The notes: a model not told the origin generated them from the letters alone. 64,000 nucleotides of DNA from Agrocybe praecox (GCA_964017145.1 OZ024845.1:310001-374000), one strand, 5' to 3'. Shown: positions 1 to 13,544, numbered from the stretch's first letter. Translations and numbers: made by a program.

Positions 1-2
1 CC

Positions 3-1090
3 TCGAGGCAGTGGGAGTCTTCGGTTCATTCCACGATTCAGCCAGGTGCAAGCGCAATCTTTAGGTTTATAGGTGAGGAAAGCGTCTACTATACGTCGCC
101 ACTCTTCTTACCTTCGGTTTGATGACAAACCGCAGGTTATCAAGTATGGATGTGGGGGACCAACCCAGCCGGAACAGGTAGCAATCTTTTGGACGTTGCA
201 ATTGATGGTGGTGCAGTGACTTCAATTTCTCAAACTTCTAATGGATCGGCCGTATACAATGTCCTGTATTATAATTCTACGATTATGACAGACTCGTTGC
301 ATCAGATCACAGTGACGAACCGTGGCTCTGTTGAAAATGGACACACCGAGTTTTTGCTGGACAGGTTCGAGTTCGAGACTGCAGCCAACGTCGTTATCTA
401 CCCGACCATCACCAGCTCCTCTTCAACGTCGTCCACACCGAACCCACTGTCAACATTGACATCATCAACTCCAGGATCCCATCCCACATCCAAGTCACAT
501 ACCGGTGCTATCGCGGGTTCAGTTATTGGAGTGTTGGTTCTCCTGATCCTGGCCCTTTCGTACCTCTTATGGCGCAGAAGGAGACAGTCCAAATTAACAA
601 CGGAGGGGTCAAATGGAGAGAGTCGGTTATCTCATGTTGGTGCGTTTATACTGCTGTTTCAGGTTTTGCCCACCTGTACTATACACTTGTATCTGAATGA
701 CATATTAAAAAAACAGTCCCTTCAAACCGCTCTGGTCTGTCAGCACCAGTACCATTCCAACTGCGCAATGCTCCAAGTTCGCCAGCAGATCCAAGCGTAC
801 ACCCTAGAACCGAGAAGGCTGCATATCATACTACCCAACAAGTATCTGCTCCTACTGCTAGAGCACCTGTTGAGCCAAATATGCCACAGCCAATGCCATC
901 TTCCACGTCTCTTACTACACCCACAGGCACATCTTCCGACATTTACGCCTCACCTGGACCAACATTACACACTATCGTTCTAGTAGAAGAACCACTCCCG
1001 CATGTACCGCCACCATCTTATTCCCAGTCGAGTGGCACTATTGTACCCGGCCATCCACCAGGAAGAGACGGGAGTCCTACTCAAACTTAG
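3..1090 (+). CDS. Ser/Thr-rich single-pass membrane protein, 5' end outside window
   Basis: Exons 3-72, 136-639 and 717-1090 join in frame (both introns phase 1); the first codons lie left of the window. The N-terminal part (RQWESS, then GYQVWMWGT and a DSLHQITVTN segment) resembles the carbohydrate-binding-like beta-sandwich found in front of fungal SKG6-type membrane proteins. A Ser/Thr/Pro-rich linker follows, then one hydrophobic helix ending in SYLLWRRRRQ, whose basic residues fit a cytoplasmic stop-transfer, and a disordered Pro/Ser-rich tail. The gene at 24594-26065 is a clear paralogue with the same three-exon layout and the same intron positions, which is how the frame in the first exon was fixed. 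Likely a cell-surface protein with a glycosylated extracellular stalk; ligand and function are unknown. The call of membrane protein is secure, the domain assignment is inference. Confidence 0.75.
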
Positions 1091-4000
1091 TAATAGCGAT
1101 CATTAATTTGGGTTGCCTAATAATGAGTAGTTTTTATTTGTTTAAACTTGGTATTTATGCCTTTTCTGGCGCACCCCGCACTGCACACCGACAGTAAATT
1201 ACAACTGTCCTTAACTCTTTTATTAGTATGTACAGGATATCTTATTCAAAAAACCCAGATTTTGTCTGTGTATAGTGTGCCGGCCCTGACATGGGACACT
1301 AGAAAGTCTGATACAGTCGGCCCGTCTAGAGGAGTCAACATCATTCTTACCGCACTTTACAAACAAACAAGAATAACTACTCTAGTTGCAGTTTAATGAA
1401 GATGTCCTACTTCTGCTGTACATGTGTCCATGCACCCGGCCCTTGGCGATAGATGTTGTATGCTGTAAATATCTCAACCTTTCCTATTTTATGTAGCGTA
1501 TCTTCCCAGCATTCTATTTTATGACGTCGCGTGTCGCCCTCTCATGATAAAGGACCTAGTAAATGACGAGAAAGCGGAAGGAGCTTGTGCGTTAATATTA
1601 GAGGAAAACATCTCCTTCAGTTTGCAGATCGCCATAAACGTAGGGCCTAGGCTAGGGTTTTCGTCACAATTTGTACGGGATCCCCTTCTGTATGGACTTA
1701 TCTTGCAAAGATAAGAAGTTGGCGATAGCACATTACCGTCTAAGTATCATGACGTCTGGGGCATTTCGGTAGGAGGGTGCCATATGCGTAGAGATGAGTC
1801 ACGCGTGACAAAAAGTAAGACCCTCACCCGGCACAGAGGCCCTCGATTCATAACCTGTGCCAAGTTATTGACCTTTACAACACTTTCGTTTCCTTTTCGA
1901 TATAAACATGGAATACATGCCAAGCGCCCAAATTCTAACGCGATGGAAAGTCTCGAACGGCTAAGTCCGACATTCAAACAAGAGGTGTGCAGTCGTGGAA
2001 AAAAAGACACAACCTTCTTTTAGACGTATTTTGGGCTAGGAAATCCGAATCTGAAGTCAGATTGTTGCCAAAAGATCTCGTTGAAAAGTTATGGGCGCCT
2101 TTGTATCTCGTAAGAAAAAATCTGACACTCAATTCCAACCATTTTTCTCGACATCTTGCATCATTTTGCACACTTTTCAAAAAAAAAATCTTCGGCCAAA
2201 ATGGACCCCTCCCTCTAGTGTTGCCGCGGTTCGGCTCGCGCAGACTTAGTCGTTGAGCGGAGCCAAAATGAGTCGAGCGGACCCGAGCTGACAACTCAAC
2301 ATTTCGGCCTGACTTCCGAGTCGAGTGTAGCGCGCTCCGAGCGGCGAGCGGCTTCCAACCGAATGGAGTCGTGACTCGTGGCCAAATCGGGAATGTTCGG
2401 GACATTCACGAAATCCGCCTCTCCTGTTCATCCCTTGCTCGTCCTTTCCACGTTGTTCGCGCATTTGGCCACATTTCTCGCCTGTATATCACTTCTAAAA
2501 TTTATGTCTTCTCTGGATGGCCACTTCACTTGTATATGCACTGTAAATCATGCAAAACATAGGGTTTTGTTCCTCACACACCAATGAAGCTATCCCTGGC
2601 CACGGGTAGTAGAAAATTGAGCTTAGGCACTAAGCTATTTAACATATACTTGATGTATTAAATTTAAAAGAATAATATAGGGCTTCAAATGGCTCAAATT
2701 AAAGCATATATGGCTTTTGAGATTATTTTTTTGTTTTCGGGGTTTTCGGTCCGACTAAGTATACCTCCGGTCCGGCATTCTAACCCCGGTACCCCCTTGA
2801 CCATGTTTTGGATTTTTTCAGTCAGGACAAAGATAAATGAGCAGTTAGAGGTACTCAAACATCTCCCAGACAAGTATTCCTAGGTTTGATAACAATAATA
2901 TCTAGTTTGAACGCAATTCAAAAGGAAATTATTAATAAATTTTGCATCTTGCCATTTTGGGATACTGAGTCGCGACTTAGTCATAAGCAAGTCGGCTCAT
3001 TAGCGGTTTCGCTCGGCTTCGCGGCTTATTTGACTCAGGTAGTCATGGAAGCGAAGTTTAGCTGAGAGGAGTTGAACCGCGGTAACACTACCTCCCTCCC
3101 CATTTCCTTTTATGGTAACTCACCAACCATTCACAGGAAAAACTTCGGAGTTACATTTTTCGATCTCCTATCTATTTCCCAGTCCAAAGAGGTCATGTAC
3201 TTTTTCCAAGACTGCTTACCCCTTGCGTTCAAAATATAAATAGATGGCCTACATACACCCCAATGAAGGCGCAAACTGTCTGGCAGTATTTTTTGGCAAT
3301 ATAATGGTACTAGGTCGTGTAATATATGTCTAGAATGTCGGAAAAACTGTTTATTATCACACAATTATCCTACCTCTCAAACAGTTGCTCATACGACTTG
3401 CCAGTGCCATCCGGGATATTGGCCGAGCGGAGTTTTAATTAATCTGACGGGTTCAGCGGACATTACTCTGAATATTGTTTCGCTGGACACACTATTACAG
3501 AATCTAAATGTACCTATGGCATGTACAGATGGAAGAAGAACAGAATTATCCACTACAGCATCTACAGTGAATACACGTTACGTCCAAGTGAAAGTGAACG
3601 CCAAGTGATATTCTCGTTTCACTTCAAATCCACGTGGACAAATTCACTTGTCCTGCCACAAGTGAAGTTGTATGGGCATTGGGTACACGTGAAAAAAAAA
3701 GTTACTTGGATGTGCCAGGCTCGAAGCAAAGAGGGTTTAGGAGAGGTCTAAGTGAAGGCTATCTCACCTTTATATTTCAGGTCTAAAGTTGGTACAACTG
3801 AGAGCAGAATCGTGTCTGACATGTTCTTAGGAGGTCCGGGTACGTCCAAGGTTTGAGGTCTAACTAGACCTGTGACCCCGTCGATCCGACTTTCTGGCCC
3901 TCTTGGAAGTTGGCGATCCCTTAATTTGTGATTTGAATTTTGTGGCGATGCAAGGCGCGTCGCGATATGTCACGTGGTAGTTCGGAGTCTAAATTGAGTA

Positions 4001-4097
4001 AAGCGCGTCTGGAGAGCAAATTACCACTGACCCTTTATATTTTACTGCTTGCACAGAACGCCTTATTCGCAATTCTAATACTTACTTCGGGCCAAAA
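1091..4097. other. 3-kb gene-poor spacer with GC-rich motif islands
   Basis: No convincing gene. Short overlapping open frames occur on both strands (for example around 1780-2400) but have no splice logic or recognisable motif. Two islands rich in GAGTCG, GAGCGG and GCGGCTT-like words (about 2216-2380 and 2963-3040) stand out from the AT-rich surroundings and share GACTTAGTC. The second ends in CTGAGTC and GACTCAG, an inverted pair. A cluster of AAGTGA/TCACTT words lies at about 3575-3720. The last few hundred bases should hold the SMC1 promoter; no clear TATA box was seen. Confidence 0.5.
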
Positions 4098-7000
4098 ATG
4101 CCCCTCGTACGTATTGAAGTGTGCGATTTTAAGTCATACAGGTGAGAGCTCTTTCTGCAGGAACAAACATCAAGTTCTGACTGTAGATTAGAGGACATCA
4201 AACCATCGGCCCATTCAAGAATTTCACATCAGTTGTAGGACCCAATGGAGCAGGGAAATCGAATCTTATGGATGCCATATCCTTTGTGCTTGGTGTAAAG
4301 AGTGTACAGCTACGGAGTTCTCAGTTGAAAGACCTTGTTTATCGGGGACGGCGGTTAGCGAGAGACGGTGCCGAAGGGGAAACCCAGGGCGACGATGAAG
4401 ATGAGGAAGAAGGAGAAGGCGAAGGAACGGCGAAGAAAGCATGGGTCATGGCCGTTTATGAAAATTCGGAGAAAAAAGAATGGCTATTTCAACGGACGTG
4501 AGTAAGGTGTATTCATCGGCGACACGTTATTCATGGTGTTTCCGCAGAATATCAACCACAGGTGCATCTGAATACAAACTGAATAATAAGACGGTTACAT
4601 ACTCAGCATACAATGCGGCCCTTATCTCGCACAATATCCTTGTGAAAGCAAAGAACTTTCTTGTCTTCCAAGGAGACGTCGAGGCAGTAGCATCGCAATC
4701 TCCCAAAGAACTTTCGCGGCTCATTGAACAGATCAGCGGATCTTTAGAACTCGCAGGAGAATATGAGAAGGCCAAAGAAGCTCAGGAGAGAGCGACAGAG
4801 AATGCAACTTTCAATTTTACGAAAAGAAGAGGAATCGCGGGGGAAATCAAGCAATATAAGGAACAGAAGACAGAGGCGGATAGGTTTGATGCTCTGTGCC
4901 AAGAACGAGTAAGTACTTCTTCGTGTCGCAAGCTCTCTGCTAAATTTATTTCTGCAGGATCAACTCATTCTTGAGCGCGTATTAGCCAAATTATATCATA
5001 TCGACATGGGCATTGAAGCCAATACTCGTGAGATTGTGAAGAAGAATAAGGAGCTAGCAGGCCTGCGGCAGGAACAAAAAGCTCACGAGAAGGAACTGGA
5101 TGCAGCAAGGGCAGAGCAGGCAAAAGCACGGACAACAGTCATGCAGAAAGAGAAACATATCAAGAAGGCTGAGAAGGCTCTGGAGGGCAAGGTATGTTGT
5201 CCATGAAATTCATCATACGACGTTTCTCATTCTATAATCAGAAACCCGAATTAGTGGCTACGGAAGCACAGATTACCCATGCTACGCGCAAGTTGAATAA
5301 TGCCCTCAAATCAAAAGACGAACTAGTCAAAAATCAAGCACAACTAGAAACGAAAGTAGCTGCGCTAGAAAAAGAGTTAGTCTCGGTGCAAAAGGCAGCT
5401 GAAAAGGCCCAAGGTATGGTCTCAGTTACGTGCATATTCATCTTACTGACATATATTGATAGAGGAACAGAGAAAGACCTCACAACACAACGTTGCACTC
5501 TCCGAAGAAAGTCTTGAAGAATACCGAAAACTGTAAGGGTCACTTGATTCACTTATGTCTTTTTTCACTAAAGCTGCCTGCCACCTATGCAGAAAGGCGT
5601 CGTCCAGCATTTCAGCTGTTGATGAGAGGCAGTCGTTAGAGAGCCTTGCACGCGAAGAAAAAACATCTGCCCGAACCCTTGCGCAACTCGCGGAGAAAGA
5701 GCAAGGATTCGAAGAGAAAAAGGTTACTCGTGCAGACGAGCTCACTTTTCAAAACGAGAAAAAGCATGAGGTACATATCTACCATTTCTTTGTTGGCCAG
5801 TCTTACGTTTTTATTAGCTCGAGAATAGAATCGCATCGCTTCAAGAAGAACTTGCGAATGTCCAACAGGAACTCGATAACCAACAGTCCGAGAGAGCAAG
5901 AGTGACGTGAGTCCCCCGGCCTCCATCAATGGAGATCACATTTTCACTTTACATTCAGAAAGCTTCAAGTAGAATGTGACGAGAAGCTGCAGAAGGTGTA
6001 TCAAGATCTTCTGCAGGCAGGCCATGATAAACAAGAGTCAGAGAAAGAGATAAAATTCAAGGAAACCTTGGCAAATTTGCAGAGACTCTTTCCAGGTACG
6101 TCCTTGACTGCTGGCGAGACAACGTGCACAAAATCTCAACTTAACTATAGGAGTTCGTGGTCGAATCTTCGATCTATGCAAGCCCAGTGCGAAGAAATAC
6201 GACAATGCCATCAACGTCATTCTAGGTCGCAATATCGACGCCATAGTGGTCGACGAAGAGAAAACGGCTATCGATTGCATTGAATACATGCGTAATCAAC
6301 GTGCCGGTCAAGCTACTTTCATTCCTCTTGATACCATCCAGGTGAAGCCCGTGAATGACAAGTTTAGATCCTTCGCAAAAGGAGCGAGAATGGCGGTGGA
6401 TCTGGTGCAATACGATCCTGCGATCGAACGAGCCATTCACCATGCATGCGGAAACTCTTTGGTCTGCGATACGATGGAGATCGCACGGTTCGTCTGCTAT
6501 GACAAGGGTCAAGAAGTCAAAGGTTTTTCCCCTCCCCGAAGCCTTATACCTTTCAAAATTCTAATGACACGCTGCAGCTGTGACCCTGGAAGGAACCATC
6601 ATCCATAAAAGTGGTCTCATCACTGGTGGTAAAAGCACAAGTAATAATAATAGAAAACGAGATGAGTTAGACGTTGCAGGTAAATTATATCTCGCCTTAG
6701 GTTCGATGCTTGCGGCCCCCAACTCATTCAAATCTCATTGCAGGGCTTGTTCGCCAACGTGACAATTTACTAGCAGAGCAGAGAGAGCTGAACAAACAGC
6801 GACCGCGTGGCAAAACAGATGAATCTCTTATCGCCGAAATCTCTCGACTGGAGACTGACATCACCGTGGCTAAGGACGATCTTGTCAGTTTACTTTCTAG
6901 TAATTTCTCATCTGGGGTATACTAATAACTATCTCAGAGAGCCTGTAAACTCCGTATTACTGGCATCAAGGACGAGCTTAAGCATATTGGCCAGGAGCTG

Positions 7001-8980
7001 AAAACTGTCTCTCCAGAACTCAAGAAGGTTCGTTTTCATGCTCTTTTTTGTATTTAACCTGACCTTTCTTTTTCTTTTTTTATAGGCGACGAAAGCCCAC
7101 GGTGCTCTACTCTCCAGAATATCTGACCTGTCCCAAGTTGTCAATGAAGCCGAAGATAAAATATTCTCAGCCTTTTGCCGGAAGATCCGAGTTGCAAACA
7201 TTCGCGAATATGAGGAAAGGCAACTTCAAGTGGCCCAGGAAGAAAGCCAAGCTCGCTTACGCTTTGACACTCAAATCGCCCGTCTGTCGAACCAGTACGT
7301 ATCTAATGATGCTCCGGGTTTGTAGATGTCAGAACTAATATTTGTCAAAAGGGCCGCTTTTGAGAAAGAGGGGCTGGAGACAGTTCGAGGACGCCTAGAT
7401 CGTCTTGACGGCCTCATCGATACCGAACGCTCTAATCTGACCAAGTTGGAGGAGCAGAAGCTCACTGCCGAACAAGATATTGCTTCGCAAGAAATAATTG
7501 TCACAAACTTCAAAGAAGAACTCGTGGGTCTCCACGAAACCCTGGAAGAAAGGTCTAAAGGTGTGGACCAAGTCAAAAAGGGGGCATTAAAAGCGTCCAA
7601 ACTCCTCGACCAGGCTCTGAAAGAAATAGCTGCTCATGTAAGTCCTCGTCAACTCTTTATTTCAAGTTTACTGAATTAGTTTTTAATTCTTCTTGTAGAA
7701 TGACGAGATCGAGAAGTATGGTCTAGATCGATCTGCCTTGTACCGCAAGTGTCGACTTGACGAGATCCAATTGCCTCTTCTTGAAGGTAATCTCAAGAAT
7801 GTCCCAATGGAAGAGGTATGCAATAGCTTGTTAATTCGACAATGTGTTGCTGATTCCTTTACAGAATCTTCGAGAGGAAATGGCCATGGATGTGGATGAG
7901 GACGAAGATGGAACCCAGCGACCTAAAGTTGCGCCAGATTACGGAATACAGGTTGATTTCGAGTCCATTGACGAGGACAACACAGAAGCATTGGCCGAGG
8001 CCCTTGATCGTCTAGATAAGGAAATCTCTGACAAGAATGCAGAAATCGACCGAATGGCTCCCAACATGAAGGCTATGGAACGGTCAGACCTTCATGATTC
8101 AGTTCACATATCTTCTTTCTAATGCAAGATTTTCCCTTTTTTTTTTTTACAGGCTCGATGACGTTGAGACCAAGTTAGCCGATACCGAAAGGGAAGCCGA
8201 GAAAGCTCGTAAAGATTCCAAAACTGCGCGTGACAATTTCAATGACATTAAGAAACGAAGGTGTGTACTTTAAGTGTTCAGACCATCCTCAGAATTATGC
8301 TAACGATGTCGTGACTGGATTAGATGCGACCTTTTCAACAAAGCGTATACCCATATTTCCGACCGCATCGACCAAGTATACAAAGAATTGACCAAAGGAA
8401 AAGCGTCGCCTATGGGTGGTGTAGCTTACCTCAGTTTGGAAGATAGCGAGGTGGGAAACGTCGTCCTTTTTCTGCAACTGTGTCATTCATGTTTTGGTAG
8501 GAACCTTATAATGGAGGCATCAAGTATCACGCAATGCCTCCCATGAAGCGATTCCGAGACATGGAACAACTCTCTGGTGGAGAAAAGACTGTCGCCGCTC
8601 TGGCATTATTATTTGCCATCCACAGGTATTTAATACTGTGGCATTACTATTGGGCACATAATTTTTAATCAAATATCTTCTAGTTATCAACCGGCCCCTT
8701 TCTTCGTTCTAGACGAGGTTGACGCTGCCTTGGATAATACCAACGTTGCCAAGATAGCAAACTATATCAGAGCACACGCTTCAGACACTTTCCAGTTTGT
8801 CGTCATCAGCTTGAAGGGATCCTTATATGAACGTGGGCAGTCATTGGTCGGGATTTATCGTGACCAAGATGTGAACAGTTCGCGAACTCTGACTCTCGAC
8901 GTATGTTTCTCCTTTCATAATCGAGAATTGACTGGTACTAATGTTGCATAACCTAATAGTTGACTCAGTATGACGACTAA
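4098..8980 (+). CDS. SMC1: SMC1, cohesin ATPase subunit (structural maintenance of chromosomes 1)
   Basis: Twenty-two exons give 1240 residues, close to yeast (1225) and human (1233) SMC1: 4098-4141, 4192-4497, 4548-4908, 4958-5191, 5242-5413, 5463-5532, 5593-5770, 5818-5906, 5959-6095, 6151-6522, 6578-6679, 6744-6883, 6938-7027, 7086-7294, 7352-7637, 7699-7815, 7865-8082, 8153-8260, 8324-8450, 8501-8625, 8684-8900, 8960-8980. Walker A GPNGAGKS is at residues 31-38, the hinge starts near residue 531, the ABC signature LSGGEK is at 1144-1149 and Walker B FFVLDE ends at Glu1173. Long coiled coils lie between. SMC1 pairs with SMC3 at the hinge and with SCC1/RAD21 at the heads to form the cohesin ring for sister-chromatid cohesion and DNA loops. 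The start is fixed by [16 protein letters not shown], matching the family N terminus. A strongly acidic insert occupies residues 73-93, between the Walker A region and the next conserved strand. Its 3' end faces the 3' end of the next gene, 346 bp away. Confidence 0.97.
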
Positions 8981-9326
8981 ATTCATCCTGCGATTGCTGT
9001 TTCCGTCTTTTATTCTTTTATTTATCTTGTTGTTTTCCTGCTTTGAATCTTTCCCGCTGTATGTAAATTGTATGACTTCGCTGAATATACCAAAGTAATC
9101 GCCGGCTACTAATACTGTCTGGGGGTCCTAGCAAGGTCATTGAATTTATTTGTTCCGTTGATTACGAGAGAGAAAAATACAGGAAAGCGAACGAAGAAAA
9201 ATACAAATTTAAGTACAGGGAGACATAATAATGGTCTAAATCGTTAGCATGAAATGTTAATGTTACGCCCGAAACTAGGAAATAATAAACCAATAAGTAA
9301 ACATAAGTAAGGGATGCGAAGGTCAA

Positions 9327-12300
9327 TCAGGGTCCATCAGGATGCAAGGTTGATGATAGGGTATTGGCAACATCCTTAGCATTCTGATTAATACCGAACG
9401 TGACGCGTTCTTCTTCAAGGAGGGGGGCTTGAGCGAGGTGGGATTGAGAGTCGCTCTGCGACATGGATCTGTCGTAATAAGCGGAAAATATGGATGTGTG
9501 TTCTGGAGTACTACGATAATCATCTTTCGGTGGTGTGGGGAAATCAGAAAGGTTAGACATTCTTGATAGTGTCGATGTAGTCATGTAGCTACTTCGGGTA
9601 GCCTCTGTGGGGGGCTGAAGGAGTGACAGGATACGTTCGTTAGATATAGGGCTTTCAACCACTTCAACATTCGAAGGAGGTCGTCGATGGTCTTGGACAT
9701 ATGCTGCGTGTCCTTCGAAAAAGGGTACTTCATGTTCGGATGAGACTGCAGGCGGAGTTGAGACCGATTCAACCAATCCAATACGATATCTAGCTGTAAT
9801 GAGGTGAAAACAGGGAATTTACATGTCTAGAAGGAATGGCATACCAGTTTCTTCTTCTTCCGTATTTTCAATGAAAGAAGATGCACGAGATGACTCCACG
9901 TCTTCCGGCAACGTCTCTGATGCCTTGAAAGCCTGGCCAGAGTTAGACAAGACACCATCCTCCGGTGATGATTCTGAGTTGGACATTGCTTCAAAAATGA
10001 ACCGCAAACTTCCTTCAGTAGGTTGCCTACTCATGTTACTGGTCTGACGAGACGAAATAGTGTTTGCATGAGAGTAATGCATGCCTTCATTCTCGCGTGC
10101 ATGCTCCAGGGCCATCTGTTCGAATTCGTCATTCAATTGTCTGGCCAGAGTAGTTAGAGTGGTGCTGCCCGTGCGCCGATTGGGCATACTCAGCTCCCAT
10201 GAGCTTGATGTTCTTTGAGAAGGAAGAGGAGTTTCGGGAAGCGCAGCCTCATTGGGCGTTCGACGATTGCTGTCAGTTCTTGGCCTATAGAAAAGGTCTT
10301 GGAAACTCTCAAGGTCGTTGGGACTACCCAAAGGCTGAGGAGAGCTATCTGTGCTGGTAGCTGGAGACGTTGATTGTGCACGATCGACAGGGGGATGATT
10401 CGCGTAAGTCAACGGACTTGAGCTAGATGATTGGTCATTAATAAATGGTGCATGTCCTCTGTATTCCAGAGGAGAAGATGCTGCTGTTAGCGAAGGGAAA
10501 GACAAATTGCTTCGATATTCAAGCTGAGATGAAGCAGACGTCATGGGTTCCGATGGTTTCGGTCCTTCATGTCCCATATTAGTGGGACGGGTGGTCGCGA
10601 ATTGAATGCCATTACGTCGTGTGGTGGAAGGACCAAATTCCGGCAATTCAATTTGGTCACCGTCCTGATCCCAATTTCCTTGCTCTTGTGCCTCTTCATA
10701 TGTTTCCGGCTGAATTACAATTATATCTTCGTTTTCCTTAAAACGAGAAGCATTTACAAGTGTTTCTCCAACTCCAATGGTATCGTAGATTGTCATAGGA
10801 GTGCGAGGTGATTCAGCATAATGCTTGTCAGGTGAGAATGGTGAATACAGTATGTCACCAGGCAAAATTTCACGCACAACACCCGGAGAAAGTTGCGCCC
10901 ACATTTTCGAGGGATGAGGTGTGGGGTCCTGCGATCGGTATTGACCAATGAGGCCATTGGCATCGATATAGCTATCTCGAGCGGGCAATTCTGTCTGTGC
11001 ATACGGATGAAGGGCCATGGGAGGCGGTAAATTTTGGGTGACAGTAACTTCAGGAATTACATTAGATGGCAACGTAGGATTCACAATGGATGGATGAGGA
11101 CCAGCAACGTCTGGTTTAGTCGATGCACCATCTGTATGCCTGAAGGACAGTCCCCCATGAGCGTAAGGGTGATTCGGAATGAAACCAGATTCTTCGGAAG
11201 GAGGGGTTCCTATAGCAATGCCAATTTTCGATTCGCTGATACCAGAATAAGTCGGAGATGGGGTCAATGTTTGGCGGCGAGCATGCTGATCGTCTGAATA
11301 TGTCGCCAGTCCACGATCAACCACTATAAGCGCAGGGTCAGCCAGACGGATGACTTTGGTTTCATTCATCCTCAATGCTCCTTCCAAGTCGGCAACTTTT
11401 CTAATCGTATTGGCAGCACCGCTCACGTGCTCTCGTCCCCTGAATGAGGGCGAGATGCTTTCCGCATCAGACGTAGAAACGCCGCAGATTACAGTGGACT
11501 TCGCCACCTTCATTGCAGTCTTTCCCCATGATTCGTTCCTGGAATGTGAATGTGATTGTGTCTTCCCAGATAGTACAACCGATTGGACCATTGAATTGTT
11601 TTGCGGACGTTTACCAGCCTTGACTATCGATGATGTTGTAGTGGTATGGTTCGAGTCTGAAAAGCTTGTGTCGAAATTGAATTGGGCAGGAGGGATTGGT
11701 GGTGTGATATTTTGCGTCCCAAGGCAGGCTTGTGCCGCAATATATTCCATGCTAGATTGATGTTGGTGACCTTTGCGTCCTTTGTGAGTCAAAGACTTCG
11801 CGCGAGTCCGTGACATGCTGCGAGTATGTTTGTTGGCAAAAGATTTTGTCGCCTGCAATTGCCATTCTCGCCTCTCGGTCTGAAGCTGTACTCCCTCTCG
11901 AAGAACACTGGACAAAGAATTAGTCTCTGAACATACGGGTGCATAAAGTAAAAGATCGCACTGTGCTAATGACGGAACTGGAGTTAGAAGTGCCAGGTCA
12001 TCTTGCGCAAAACTTTTTGGCCTAGGCGGACGTAAAGTTGCCCCTGCTTTTGACATCTGAAGGTCCTTCGATGTAGCAACGTAAGCATTCTGAAGCTCTT
12101 CTGGTTTAGAACGTCCTTTATTCAGGTCAACTAGAGATCGGGAGTGCGCTAACACCCGGGATGCAACACTTGGTTCTCGTTTGACTTCCTGTATTTGTTG
12201 GGCATCAAAATCTTCCCCTAAAGGTGTACCAGGTGGGCTGACAATCCTTCCACTACTCTCGGGTATCGGCCTTTCCACTGGTTCTTGCTTCAACTTTAGC

Positions 12301-13544
12301 CTGGGTCGTGGAAAGAGTAGGGCATCACACCACGTCTCGGGTGACAACCAACGATCTGTGCCTTTGGGGAAGGCGAAAGCGGAAGGCTTGGATGCTTTGA
12401 GCATAGACTGTACAGGCATCACAATGGCCGCAGGACTCCGAAGGTCAGGCGTTGACGTCGAATTCTTTAGCGATTTATTGTCAACCGCTAAACGGGGAGA
12501 AAAAGCAGGATGTACAGCGTCCGCACTATTGGGGCCTTTTTGTTGATGCTTCGGATTGGTAAACGTTAAACGTGGTGGCTGATTGGAAGCTATTGTGGGA
12601 AACGTCAATTGCGCTGGTGGCTCTCGAGACGGCGTTGGATCATTTCTTGTAAATACGTAGGCGTAAGGATGCTGAGCAGAGGTGGTAGATGTAGATGGTT
12701 GTCGAGATAGACCGAGTTGTTGAGGTGACTGGGAGCTGTAGGAACCAGCTGAAGAAACGGGTGAACGAGGTTGTAGAGTATTGGAATTTCTGTTATCTCC
12801 CCCCGTTTTGAGAGTTGAATAATATGAATTATAATAGTCCTCCTCGTCTGTGGCTGTTATGCTCATCGTTTCGGTTTGACGAACATGGCTGCTTTCTGAT
12901 GGGGGGCGCACTCGTGAATCGGTAGATGAACTTTGGCGTGAATGAGTTGAACCAAACCGTCGGCTTGACCCTGTATTTTTGCGACCGACAGCAGATAAAA
13001 GAGGAGATGATGTCGCCTTCCGAACATTACCACCAAGGTTGAAAATATTTGCTAGACTGATTCGGTTCCCTTCTTTGACAACTCTCGAAAGAGGCGCTGG
13101 TGACTCTCCAACACCGCCCATGATATATGATGGAACTGGAGGTCTTTGATTCGTTGAGATCGTTGAGCGTCGCTGGGTTGCGAAACTGGAACGATTTGGA
13201 TCCACAGCCCCAGAAGATGTGGTTCTTCCGGAGAGCACAGAAAAAGTTCTATCCCTGTTTCGACTCTCCCGTTCTTCTTCGATAGGCTGTCGTGGAGAAT
13301 AACCATTGTGGCCGCCATAGCGTTTATGGAGCTCTCCGTCTGCCAATATCGTATCGTATCCTTCGTACTCGTCCACTGGATCTCCCCAGCTATCCCGCCT
13401 CGTTCTACGAGCAGGTTCTCGAGGGGCTTCATAAGGTCCATTGTATGGAATATACCAGTCTTCGTCCTCCTCCGTTTTCTCTTTCGTTTCACGTCGTGAT
13501 GAAAATCCACGGGTCAACCTGGCAAAAGGGGCTGACTGAGCCAT
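9327..13544 (-). CDS. Large intrinsically disordered protein of unknown function (1388 aa)
   Basis: Two exons on the minus strand, 13544-9845 and 9793-9327, split by a 51-nt intron (donor GTATGC, acceptor TTACAG, phase 1). The start chosen is the ATG at 13544 (MAQSAPFARLTRGF); an in-frame upstream ATG at 13700 would add 52 residues that look like leader rather than protein. Composition is dominated by Ser, Thr, Pro, Arg and Gln, with no predicted membrane segment or known domain. A few short stretches look constrained: WYIPYNGPYE near the N terminus, LSPETWCDALLFPRPRLKLK in the middle, LLLYAPVCSETNSLSSVLRE, and WAQLSPGVVREILPGDILYS with MTIYDTIGVGETLVNASRF further on. These may be linear binding motifs in a scaffold or signalling protein. 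I do not recognise the family. The gene is convergent with SMC1. The 3.7-kb uninterrupted first exon contrasts with the intron-rich neighbours. Confidence 0.85.

Noticed and set aside
1784..2405. Overlapping 79-143-codon frames on both strands
   Set aside because: No motif, no splice partners, and frames open on both strands at once, as expected by chance.
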